Assembly (NCBI GenBank): GCA_964502465.1
Contig: CAZCWX010000304.1
Location: 1-5,825, forward strand
Length of the DNA: 5,825 bases
Origin: CAZCWX01 sp964502465
Lineage (GTDB): Bacteria > Desulfobacterota > Binatia > Bin18
Direction: 5' to 3'
The notes under the pieces were generated by a model. That model ran no database searches. It saw only the letters and a program-made list of their open reading frames with translations, and was not told the origin of the DNA. Both the position numbers and the translations under genes were made by a program. This document shows, in pieces, positions 1 through 5,101 of the stretch. Within the stretch, counting starts at the first letter, position 1. Every line of letters begins with the position of its first letter.

Positions 1-28
1 AGCCACCGGCGATTAACTGTCCGACCAA

Positions 29-277
29 GTGCGGCTGCGAGTAGACCCGAAAGCGCAGACGGCGGCGGGATTGGCGATTTTTCACTACTCCATTCACGCA
101 TCCACCATGCGGACGTTGCCGCTACCTGGTATCGACGAAGCTCGTGTTGTGAAACCTGCGCTGCTGCGAATCCTGGCCACGTCTCCCATCAATCACTTCC
201 TTCGACTCACCAAAAGCAAAGCTGGAGGAAGCGTCACGCTCCGCCGTCCGTCTGTGCAAGAAGCTGTCGCAGCGTAG
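29..277 (+). other. unrecognised ORF, possible gene remnant
   Basis: An open frame of 82 codons from a GTG, with an in-frame stop just upstream at 14-16. I do not recognise the product. It is basic, with no membrane segment or known motif, and it ends in an Ala/Val tail. No convincing ribosome binding site precedes the GTG. It could be the C-terminal end of a degraded gene that enters from the left, or a chance ORF; the opposite strand shows nothing better. Low confidence that it is translated. Confidence 0.2.
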
Positions 278-280
278 AAC

Positions 281-377
281 TCTCTGCCTTGTTCCCGTTT
301 CGCCGTTTCGTCTTGTCCTTCGCTTTCCGCCTTACCTTACTAGAAAAAAGTCGCGCCATATCGTAGCGTATTTTTTT
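281..377. other. pyrimidine-rich intergenic leader of TA module 1
   Basis: The + strand is C/T-rich from about 285 to 340, with recurring CCGTTTC/TTCGTC-like words. An A6 run and a T7 run (371-377) follow, just before the ribosome binding site of the first antitoxin. The composition resembles the pyrimidine-rich block at 4490-4800. Any promoter and operator of TA module 1 should lie here, but I see no clear -35/-10 pair or strong palindrome. Confidence 0.35.
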
Positions 378-390
378 AGAGGTTTGATCC

Positions 391-636
391 ATGCAGACCA
401 TTGAAGCGCTCATCAAACAGACGGACACGCTCTCTCCGCAAGACCGAAAACGGCTCTTGGCACACTTGCAGACCCTCATCGCGGAAGAAGCACACACACA
501 ACCGGCCACCAAAAAAGGACCGTATACACATTCTCTCGCACTTGCCGGGACCATTCACACCTCGCATACCAATGTCTCAGCGGATAAATACAAACATCTG
601 GCTGAAGCATACGCTGACCGGCACGAGGAACAGTGA
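391..636 (+). CDS. antitoxin of a VapBC-like (PIN toxin) module
   Basis: 81-residue protein, likely the antitoxin for the PIN toxin gene that overlaps its end. The start is ATG 391, preceded by AGAGG at 378-382 with 8-nt spacing. The N-terminal 30 residues form an amphipathic helical segment (IEALIKQTDTLSPQDRKRLL), typical of small dimerising antitoxins in this type of operon. The C-terminal part, from about residue 47 (LALAGT...) to KYKHLAEAYAD, is the kind of segment expected to bind and neutralise the PIN nuclease. Its TGA overlaps the toxin's GTG by 4 bp (633-636), which indicates translational coupling. Such antitoxins usually repress their own operon, but no operator is evident. The antitoxin looks complete although its partner is damaged, so it may persist as an orphan. 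Family assignment rests on context and motif memory. Confidence 0.72.
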   Translation: MQTIEALIKQTDTLSPQDRKRLLAHLQTLIAEEAHTQPATKKGPYTHSLALAGTIHTSHTNVSADKYKHLAEAYADRHEEQ

Positions 637-893
637 AATCTGTTTTCGTTGACAGGAGCGGACGACGGGACGCTATCAGGTTTTTGGACATGCTCGCCGC
701 TGACAAATATCAGATCGAGCGAATCCGCAAAGCCGATGAAGAGCGTGCTATCGCCCTAGTCCACGCCCATGAGGACAAAACATACTCTCTTTGCGATGCG
801 TTGAGTTTCATCGTCATAGAACGCCTTCATATCCGCGAAGCCATTACCTTCGATCGCCATTTTCGTTCCTACGGTCGCTTCACCGTTCTCTAA
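633..893 (+). pseudogene. PIN-domain toxin (VapC-like) with internal in-frame deletion
   Basis: The 86-codon frame starts at GTG 633, coupled to the antitoxin by a 4-bp overlap. It begins like a normal VapC (KSVFVD, first acidic residue D7) and then jumps at about residues 8-13 into the second half of a PIN domain. It ends with YSLCDALSF (D55) and ITFDRHFRSYG (D74). VapC PIN toxins are usually about 130-140 residues. Roughly 45-50 residues are missing here, including the conserved acidic residue normally found near position 40-45 in the helix after the first strand. The PIN nuclease site needs a cluster of three or four acidic residues for Mg2+-dependent RNA cleavage, and the fold itself would be truncated, so the toxin is probably inactive. 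The deletion keeps the frame and the C-terminus, so a short product could still be made. The deletion is inferred from family architecture, not from a visible scar. Confidence 0.75.
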
Positions 894-919
894 CGGGAAA
901 GAGGCCTGGCCCGCCTGAC

Positions 920-927
920 CTCTTAGA
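920..927. repeat. 8-bp direct repeat, left copy (candidate target-site duplication)
   Basis: CTCTTAGA, repeated perfectly and in the same orientation at 1054-1061. The two copies bracket a short element with inverted terminal repeats, as expected for a target-site duplication left by transposition. Confidence 0.6.
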
Positions 928-945
928 GGGTGTTGAAAAACTCCG

Positions 946-976
946 CGTTCACCCTTCGACAAGCTCAGGGCGAACG
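946..976. repeat. REP-like palindrome 1
   Basis: The stem CGTTCACCCT (946-955) pairs with AGGGCGAACG (967-976), with one A-C mismatch; the 11-nt loop is TCGACAAGCTC. The TCGACAAGCTC core with GTTC/GAAC flanks is of the type widely dispersed as intergenic REP sequences. It is related, in inverted orientation, to the palindrome at 1009-1035. Confidence 0.65.
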
Positions 977-1008
977 GGGTAGGTATGGAAATCGTTGAGG
1001 AGTTTCCG

Positions 1009-1035
1009 TTCGTGCTAAGCCTGTCGAAGCACGAA
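1009..1035. repeat. REP-like palindrome 2
   Basis: The perfect 8-bp stem TTCGTGCT (1009-1016) pairs with AGCACGAA (1028-1035). The loop AAGCCTGTCGA is similar to the reverse complement of the loop region of palindrome 1. The two together form an inverted REP pair inside the short mobile element. Confidence 0.65.
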
Positions 1036-1053
1036 GACCGCCTTTTAGACACG

Positions 1054-1061
1054 CTCTTAGA
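1054..1061. repeat. 8-bp direct repeat, right copy (overlaps haloperoxidase stop)
   Basis: CTCTTAGA, identical to 920-927. The TTA at 1057-1059 is the TAA stop codon of the haloperoxidase fragment on the - strand. If this is a target-site duplication, the element landed right at the 3' end of that gene and left the reading frame intact. Confidence 0.6.
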
Positions 1062-1698
1062 CCGTGAGAGTCGTCCCGTCAAACCTGGTGAAAGAAAAGC
1101 CAGCGAAGGACTCGGGACAGGTCGTACGCAGGTCGATCAGGATACCAATCGCCACGGCTTCCCCCAGTTTGAGCCCTTCGATGCTATCGGAGCGCCAATG
1201 CACGCCGGCAGTATTGCGTCCCAAGGCAATGTTGGACGCCAGTTTGTTCAGTTCCCCACCGACCGTGAGATCCGCCCCTTTATAGGGCACAAGCGCGAGG
1301 CCGTCGGGAATCGTGATCACCGGGTTGGGAATGACGAATGCTTCATTGAAGAACGCTTTCAACACCGTCGTGCAGGCGCCAGCAATGGCCGCATGACCCG
1401 CAGGATAGGCGGGATGCGTGGGGCCCCCTTCCGGATACGCCATCGGCAACAAATACGAGCTGTAGGTGCGGAAGACCGCACGAAGGGCGCTTGCCTTGAG
1501 GACTTCCTCATGTAGCGGATACTGGGCCTTCTTGGTCAGGTGGTTCTGAATCCGTCCGGCAAATTCCTCGGGCCGCAGGCGACGATGAACTAACCATTTG
1601 TGGCACCACGTGGCTTTGAGCGCCGCATTCGCTACACGCGCCACGATGTCCAGCACGTGCGACGGCCCGAAGGTCACGAATCCACCCTGGGTCAGCAA
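1057..1698 (-). pseudogene. vanadium-dependent haloperoxidase, C-terminal catalytic fragment
   Basis: About 213 codons encoding the C-terminal vanadate-binding half of a bacterial vanadium-dependent haloperoxidase (PAP2/acid-phosphatase superfamily), which oxidises halides with H2O2. Motifs in order, counting from codon 1698: KWLVHRRLRPEE (about 34-45; Lys and Arg contact vanadate), AYPAGHA (97-103; the P-S-G-H motif with Ala for Ser) and GRNTAGVHWRSD (160-171; R-x5-H-x3-D with the vanadate-ligand His167 and Asp171). The end, FDGTTLTV, looks like the natural C-terminus. Enzymes of this group are several hundred residues long, so the N-terminal half or more is absent. The frame merely runs into the RHS/TIG sequence upstream, and I see no ribosome binding site for a start near 1698. 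A matching N-terminal-side piece lies at 5444-5825 on the same strand. The fragment is very unlikely to be functional alone. Confidence 0.87.
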
Positions 1699-2535
1699 GC
1701 GGGTTAGTTCCTAGCGCGATCTCAAGCCCATTCGGGAATCCATCTCCGTCGGTGTCTGCTTCTTGGTCCAGATGATCAGGATCAATAACGGTAAGGGTAC
1801 TGCTCGGAGATGGCTCTGAACTGCCGTCAGCATTTGTGGCGACTAAGACAAACTGACCGACCGCATCAGAACCAATTGTTAAGCTTAGGGTTGCCGTGGT
1901 GCCAGACGGATCAACTGATACGGTATCGATATTAATGCCCGCTGGTGGAGCGGCAGCGGGGACGAAGGAGAAAGTGGCATCAGCGAGGTTAAAGCCGTTC
2001 ACACGGAAATTGGGGATAGTTGCTCCTGAGAGGGCAGCCGTCGGACTGATCGAGGTGATCACTGGCGCAGTCGTAATGGTAAAGTTTTGATCCGAGGTAG
2101 CTGTTACTCCACCCACCGTCACTGATATCGGCCCGGTTGTTGCCATCATCGGGACTATGGCAACGAGCGTGGTAGTTGTGGCGGATGTGACTTCCGCCGA
2201 GACGCCGTTAAATTGTACTGTGTTGTCGAGAGGCGTTGCGCCGAAGCCTTGTCCCTGGATTGTGACTGCTGTTCCCACTGGTCCTTGCTTGGGGGTGAAA
2301 TCGAAAATAGCGAGCTGACCTGCTGTCGAGCGTTTAATTTCCAAAATGTTGCCAACCTGATCGTAAACATACTCGTCACATTGCCAGTCGAATCAACCAC
2401 TTTCACCAGTTGCTCCAGCTCATCGTAGAAATACTGGAAGGTGATTAGTGCTTGCGCCTACGCGAGCGAGACAAACGCCAGAGCGAAGAAGAGGCTAAGC
2501 AGCCAGCGGATAAGAGAATGACGCGTGAGTTTCAC
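1694..2535 (-). pseudogene. RHS/TIG-domain secreted surface protein, 5' fragment with stop and frameshift
   Basis: Start is GTG 2533-2535, behind an AGGTGGGG-type site. It encodes a clear signal peptide (basic KLTRHSLIRW, then LLSLFFALAFVSLA), which runs straight into a TAG at 2458-2460. The same frame continues with an RHS/YD-like stretch (FQYFYDELEQLVKVVDSTGN). Near 2375 a one-base frameshift moves the protein into the frame giving YVYDQVGNILEIKR, followed by an IPT/TIG immunoglobulin-like domain (about 2305-2070), a second TIG-like domain (about 2065-1785), and a calcium-binding DTDGDGFPNGLE loop (1756-1721). After GTNPLA (about 1694-1709) the sequence switches to haloperoxidase DNA in a different frame. 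Intact relatives are long secreted or surface proteins. This piece holds only the 5' part, and the stop, frameshift and lost 3' end make it a pseudogene. Confidence 0.8.
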
Positions 2536-2569
2536 ATGAGTCCCCACCTGAGGTTATTGCTGCCTCACC

Positions 2570-2619
2570 TTCGATAATTTGCGTTCTTGCCGGATGCGCG
2601 GAGAGAGGCTATCTTCATC
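2570..2619 (+). repeat. 50-bp direct repeat, copy A (upstream of TA module 2)
   Basis: Matches 3513-3562 in the same orientation at 47 of 50 positions; the differences are at 2576, 2594 and 2608. It lies between the divergent RHS/TIG pseudogene start and TA module 2, ending 58 bp before the antitoxin ATG. On the - strand both copies start ATGAAGATA, but all three differences would change the amino acid there, which argues against coding. Confidence 0.85.
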
Positions 2620-2627
2620 TGATCGCA

Positions 2628-2657
2628 TTGTTGCATGCGGGTTATTTGGGATATCAA
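2628..2657 (+). promoter_or_regulatory. possible promoter of TA module 2
   Basis: A weak match: TTGTTG (2628-2633) and TATCAA (2652-2657), 18 nt apart, ending 20 bp before the antitoxin ATG. The GATATC palindrome overlaps the -10 position and could be part of an autorepression operator. Consensus agreement is poor, so this is a suggestion only. Confidence 0.2.
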
Positions 2658-2677
2658 TGTAAGGGAGACCAATTCGT

Positions 2678-2977
2678 ATGGCAGAGCCAGTAACCCTTGA
2701 GCAGGTAGAAACCCTCGTCGTGCAACTACCACCCAAAGACCAATTGAAATTGTTGGCGCACATCAGCGACCGATTGAGCGATACGCTATCGGCTGAATTT
2801 GAGGTGGGAAGCGACCAAGAGCAGCAGGTTCGAGATGAGCGCCTGCAACTCGCTAAGGCCCTCTGTGAAGAAGTCGAGGACGTTGCCGACGATGCACGGG
2901 GGGAGTTCGATGCCGCCGAAGACATCCGTCGCATGCGCGAGGAACGGGTTGCCCAGGTATGCCGGAGCGATGTGTAG
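2678..2977 (+). CDS. antitoxin of PIN toxin module 2
   Basis: 99-residue acidic protein, likely antitoxin of the PIN toxin whose gene overlaps its 3' end by 19 bp. The ATG at 2678 has GGGAG at 2663-2667 upstream. The N-terminal segment (residues 6-33; TLEQVETLVVQLPPKDQLKL, then LAHISDRL) resembles the start of the antitoxin at 391-636: an amphipathic helix, a Pro-x-Asp/Lys turn, then a second Leu-rich helix. This suggests a shared dimerisation module. The rest is charged, predicted helical and rich in Glu/Asp/Arg, as expected for a flexible toxin-wrapping tail. No ribbon-helix-helix or AbrB fold is obvious, so DNA binding is unproven. The assignment rests mainly on position and pairing. Confidence 0.75.
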   Translation: MAEPVTLEQVETLVVQLPPKDQLKLLAHISDRLSDTLSAEFEVGSDQEQQVRDERLQLAKALCEEVEDVADDARGEFDAAEDIRRMREERVAQVCRSDV

Positions 2978-3393
2978 ACGCCAGTGTCGCGGTCAAATGG
3001 GTGCTGAAGGCGGAAACGTGGCGAAAAAAGGCGCGACGATTTCTGCTCGAATCCCTGCAGAATGGCTACACCCTGATCGCTCCGCCGCTGTTCGCCTACG
3101 AAACCGAGAGCGTCTTGCAGGAACGGTTGCATTCTCAGGCAATGACCGTTGCCGCAGTTGACGAGGCTCTGACACGACTTGCTACCTTTCGGGTGCAACT
3201 GGTGACGCATCCCGACATGGTAACACGCGCCCGTGCTATCGCCCGTCAGTCCAATCAGCCAAGGATCTACGACTCGCTCTACGCAGCGCTTGCCGAACTG
3301 CGCGGCTGCGAATTCTGGACAGCAGACAGAAGGTTCTACGACGCGATCAACGCGACCCTTAGGTTCGTGAAGTACCTGCCGCATTATCCCTGA
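2959..3393 (+). CDS. vapC: PIN-domain ribonuclease toxin, VapC-like (module 2)
   Basis: 144-residue PIN-domain protein of normal VapC length, a predicted Mg2+-dependent endoribonuclease that halts growth when its antitoxin is lost. All four acidic active-site positions are visible: D7 in CVDASVAVKW, E48 in FAYETESVL, D105 in IYDSLYAALAE, and D123 in FWTADRRFYD. The start at ATG 2959 puts the first Asp at position 7, as usual for the family, and overlaps the antitoxin gene by 19 bp in another frame, which implies coupled translation. The frame shows no damage, so the module is probably functional. The RNA target (tRNA, rRNA or mRNA) cannot be read from the sequence. Confidence 0.92.
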   Translation: MPERCVDASVAVKWVLKAETWRKKARRFLLESLQNGYTLIAPPLFAYETESVLQERLHSQAMTVAAVDEALTRLATFRVQLVTHPDMVTRARAIARQSNQPRIYDSLYAALAELRGCEFWTADRRFYDAINATLRFVKYLPHYP

Positions 3394-3394
3394 A

Positions 3395-3512
3395 GTCACA
3401 ACCCACCCTACACCGAGACGCAAAGCGTCTCGCGTCAGAAAAAACACGAACGGCCCGTTTGGCAGCGGCGTTTCTGGGAACATACCGTGCGCACAGCGCA
3501 CGCTACGCTGGC
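3395..3512. repeat. palindrome-rich intergenic segment, likely dispersed-repeat remnants
   Basis: This gap between TA modules 2 and 3 contains three compact palindromes: CGAGACGC-AAA-GCGTCTCG (3414-3432, perfect 8-bp stem), AACGG-C-CCGTT (3449-3459), and GTGCGC-ACA-GCGCAC (about 3487-3501). It also has an ACCCACCCTACA word (3401-3412). Words of this kind are typical of dispersed intergenic repeats. The first hairpin has no T-run on its 3' side in either direction, so it is not a standard terminator. Open frames crossing the region look accidental. Confidence 0.45.
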
Positions 3513-3562
3513 TTCGATCATTTGCGTTCTTGCCGGGTGCGCGGAGAGAGACTATCTTCATC
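3513..3562 (+). repeat. 50-bp direct repeat, copy B (upstream of TA module 3)
   Basis: 47/50 identical to 2570-2619 and in the same orientation, 943 bp away. The two copies bracket TA module 2 exactly. This copy ends 111 bp before the antitoxin ATG of module 3. The identity stops abruptly on both sides. Confidence 0.85.
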
Positions 3563-3673
3563 AAAAGCAGCGCTCGATTTTGTCGCCGAGAAAGCCGCGC
3601 ACGAGCAAGTGGTACGGAAATACAGCGGAGTCGGCCAGCCGGATGCCTTCCAATATTAAGGAACACAGACGTC

Positions 3674-3988
3674 ATGAGCACCATCGTTATTGACCTCTCA
3701 CCAGAAGCATATAAACGGCTTGAAGAGCAGGCACAGAAAGCCGGCCAGGCGGTGGAGGTGTTGAGCCGGGAACTGCTCGAAACGGCGCTCGCCTCACATG
3801 AAGTGGCGCGCCCGCAAACTGCGCGCGAAGTTCTCCAAGCCGCAGGCCGTACGCGCCCGCTCAGCGACACGCTGCGCAGCAAGATCATTCCCGGTATTAC
3901 GCTCGACGAGGTTCGCACGATCCTTTCGCATGCAGCTGGTCCATCCCTCAGTGACCTCATCCAAGAGCAACGAGGGAGAAAGTCGTGA
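3674..3988 (+). CDS. VapB-like antitoxin (ribbon-helix-helix type), module 3
   Basis: 104-residue protein, likely antitoxin and operon repressor for the PIN toxin that follows. It starts at ATG 3674 with AAGGA at 3658-3662. The frame is open further upstream, but that part crosses the repeat region and has no better start. Residues 3-8 (TIVIDL) form a short strand, followed by a helix (SPEAYKRLEEQAQKAG), a turn at G24, and a second helix (VEVLSRELLETAL). This is the layout of a ribbon-helix-helix DNA-binding domain. Residues 45-104 would be the toxin-binding tail. Its stop overlaps the toxin GTG by 4 bp (3985-3988). The fold is inferred from the pattern, not from a search. Confidence 0.78.
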   Translation: MSTIVIDLSPEAYKRLEEQAQKAGQAVEVLSRELLETALASHEVARPQTAREVLQAAGRTRPLSDTLRSKIIPGITLDEVRTILSHAAGPSLSDLIQEQRGRKS

Positions 3989-4473
3989 CCGACTACTACG
4001 TGGACGCGAGTGCTCTGGTCAAACGCTACGCAGATGAATTCGGTAGTATGTGGGTACGGCAGATTACTGACCCGCCTGCTCAACACACCATCTTGCTTGC
4101 CGAGATTACGCTCGCTGAGGTGGCTGCGGCTCTGGCGGCCAAACATCGGGCGCCTGACGGCACGCAAGAGCAACGCGACCGGATTTTGAGCCGCTTCCTG
4201 CAGGATTGCACGGAACACTTCGTCCTTCTCCCTCTTGATCGCCTGGTGATCGATCGTGCGGTTGAGTTGACACAACGCCATCGTTTGCGAGGCTATGACG
4301 CCGTGCAACTGGCCACGGCTCTGGTTACTGCTGAGACTCTGCAAGTGCAAAATTTATTCGCTCCTATTTTTGTAGCTGCTGACGGAGATCTTCTGACCGC
4401 CGCCGCTGCCGAGCATTTTTCGGTTGAGAACCCGCGCTCTCACCCCGAACCGACTTCACCGCCAGAGAGCTAA
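3985..4473 (+). CDS. vapC: PIN-domain ribonuclease toxin, VapC-like (module 3)
   Basis: 162-residue PIN-domain protein, a predicted Mg2+-dependent endoribonuclease toxin. The acidic positions are all present: D7 in YYVDASALVKRY, E45 in ITLAEVAAAL, D105 in GYDAVQLATAL, and D133 (with D135) in FVAADGDLLTAA. It starts at GTG 3985, translationally coupled to the antitoxin by a GTGA overlap. It is a little longer than most VapC proteins because of a Pro/Ser/Glu-rich C-terminal tail (after about residue 148) that looks disordered. This PIN subtype (YDAVQLATA) differs from the toxin at 2959-3393, so the two modules are not a recent tandem duplication. It appears intact. Confidence 0.92.
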   Translation: MTDYYVDASALVKRYADEFGSMWVRQITDPPAQHTILLAEITLAEVAAALAAKHRAPDGTQEQRDRILSRFLQDCTEHFVLLPLDRLVIDRAVELTQRHRLRGYDAVQLATALVTAETLQVQNLFAPIFVAADGDLLTAAAAEHFSVENPRSHPEPTSPPES

Positions 4474-4511
4474 CATCCTTCTCGTTACGCCCTTTCACTT
4501 TTTCTTTTCTT

Positions 4512-4544
4512 CCCTGTAGCCCTCAGCCTGGAGCCTATAGCCTA
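4512..4544. repeat. heptanucleotide array 1
   Basis: After CCCTG come four 7-bp units fitting YAGCCTN/GAGCCTN: TAGCCCT, CAGCCTG, GAGCCTA, TAGCCTA. The AGCCT core repeats with period 7. Confidence 0.75.
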
Positions 4545-4589
4545 TTTCCCCGATTCTCCCCTTTGCCGATTCTCCGTTTCCTGCCTTCC

Positions 4590-4621
4590 CCCTGTAGCCT
4601 TCAGCCTATAGCCTTTAGCCT
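4590..4621. repeat. heptanucleotide array 2
   Basis: Again after CCCTG: TAGCCTT, CAGCCTA, TAGCCTT, TAGCCTG. The period and core are the same as in the array at 4512-4544, with different spacer dinucleotides. Confidence 0.75.
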
Positions 4622-4668
4622 GCTTTGCTTCACGTCTTTCGTTTTCCGTTTCCCGTCCTCCGTCTTCC

Positions 4669-4698
4669 GACGCTAGACCCTGGACGCTAGACACTAGA
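4669..4698. repeat. short direct repeat GACGCTAGAC
   Basis: GACGCTAGAC occurs at 4669-4678 and 4683-4692, followed by a partial third copy (ACTAGA, 4693-4698). It is a separate small tandem unit inside the pyrimidine-rich region. Confidence 0.6.
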
Positions 4699-4704
4699 TT
4701 TTCC

Positions 4705-4744
4705 CCCTGCAGCCTTCAGCCTGGAGCCTTCAGCCTTTAACCTG
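4705..4744. repeat. heptanucleotide array 3
   Basis: After CCCTG: CAGCCTT, CAGCCTG, GAGCCTT, CAGCCTT, TAACCTG. Five units with period 7; the last is degenerate. Confidence 0.75.
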
Positions 4745-4879
4745 TTTCCTCGTTTCCCCGATTCTCCGCTTCTGTTTTTCTCTCTGTCTCTATCTCACCT
4801 CTCTGTCTTCCCCCACGTCTACCACCGCACCACCATCGGCACCTCACCAGAAGGGTAGCTGGTCAGGAACATCCATGGT

Positions 4880-5101
4880 ATGTTTCAGCCTAGCGTGACG
4901 CGGAAACAGAGGGAAAGTGCAGCCAAATTCCTGTATGACATTGCGAAGGGGGTCGCAGTGTTGACTGTAATCAGTCCCTGGGTAACAGGGCAAGGGTCTT
5001 GGGTCACAATGGTACTGGGAGTTGCAGGGACAATTGGGCTGTTTCTCTGGGCTTATTGGCTTGAAGGAGCACTGCAGGAGGACAAGGATGACAATGTTTG
5101 A
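4880..5101 (+). CDS. small two-segment membrane protein
   Basis: 73-residue protein of unknown function. It has a basic N-terminus (VTRKQRESAAK), then two predicted membrane segments at about residues 21-38 and 41-62 separated by a short polar turn (TGQGS), and an acidic tail (EDKDD). It starts at ATG 4880 with AGGA at 4865-4868. An ATG at 4875 is in another frame and stops quickly. The 3' end overlaps the next small gene by 14 bp, which suggests a two-gene operon. Positive charges before the first segment and acids after the second suggest a helical hairpin with both ends in the cytoplasm. I recognise no family with certainty. Confidence 0.62.
   Translation: MFQPSVTRKQRESAAKFLYDIAKGVAVLTVISPWVTGQGSWVTMVLGVAGTIGLFLWAYWLEGALQEDKDDNV
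5076..5081 (+). promoter_or_regulatory. strong ribosome binding site for the 31-codon ORF
   Basis: AGGAGG lies 6 nt before the ATG at 5088, inside the 3' end of the upstream gene. It is the best Shine-Dalgarno match in this part of the window and the main reason to believe that the tiny downstream ORF is translated. Confidence 0.6.

Larger units (their letters stand above)
928..1053. mobile_element. MITE/REPIN-like non-coding element, about 126 bp
   Basis: A short non-coding element between two 8-bp direct repeats. Its ends are imperfect inverted repeats: GGTGTTGAAAA at 929-939 matches the reverse complement of 1043-1053 at 8 of 11 positions. An inner inverted pair, AAACTCC 938-944 and GGAGTTT 999-1005, is perfect. 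It carries two related REP-like palindromes in opposite orientation at 946-976 and 1009-1035, the arrangement called a REPIN. It has no coding capacity, so mobility would depend on a transposase supplied elsewhere. It sits between the 3' end of the damaged toxin gene and the haloperoxidase fragment, which converge on it. The matching IS family is not identifiable from the ends alone. Confidence 0.62.
4474..4843. other. gene-free pyrimidine-rich satellite region
   Basis: About 370 bp without a credible gene. The + strand is mostly C and T. It contains three heptanucleotide arrays (listed separately), three copies of a CCGATTCTCC word (near 4550, 4566 and 4758), and a GACGCTAGAC direct repeat at 4669-4692. 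No promoter or terminator hairpin is evident. Confidence 0.7.

Noticed and set aside
234..554. 106-codon - strand ORF
   Set aside because: It is antisense to the antitoxin at 391-636, is rich in Cys/Ser/Arg, and has no supporting ribosome binding site or motif.
985..1515. 176-codon + strand ORF
   Set aside because: It lies opposite the haloperoxidase C-terminal fragment, whose vanadate-site motifs are unmistakable.
3414..3432. Hairpin as a rho-independent terminator for TA module 2
   Set aside because: The perfect stem is followed on the + strand by an A-rich, not T-rich, stretch, and the - strand T-run precedes the hairpin.
3459..3659. 66-codon + strand ORF ending just before the module 3 antitoxin
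   Set aside because: It begins in palindromic DNA, uses the 50-bp repeat as coding sequence and has no recognisable family. It might be a gene-end remnant, but the evidence is too thin.
3487..3693. Possible lipoprotein with an LAGC lipobox
   Set aside because: The hydrophobic stretch is short and comes from the 50-bp repeat. The downstream residues look random, and the frame overlaps the real antitoxin start.
2554..4350. 598-codon open frame on the - strand antisense to TA modules 2 and 3
   Set aside because: It is the complement of four well-supported + strand genes with clear PIN motifs, crosses repeats and intergenic DNA without change of character, and has a low-complexity Ser/Arg-rich sequence with no domain. 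Long antisense frames are common opposite GC-rich genes.
4512..4744. CRISPR array
   Set aside because: The units are 7 bp tandem copies without 25-40 bp repeats or unique spacers, and no cas genes are nearby.
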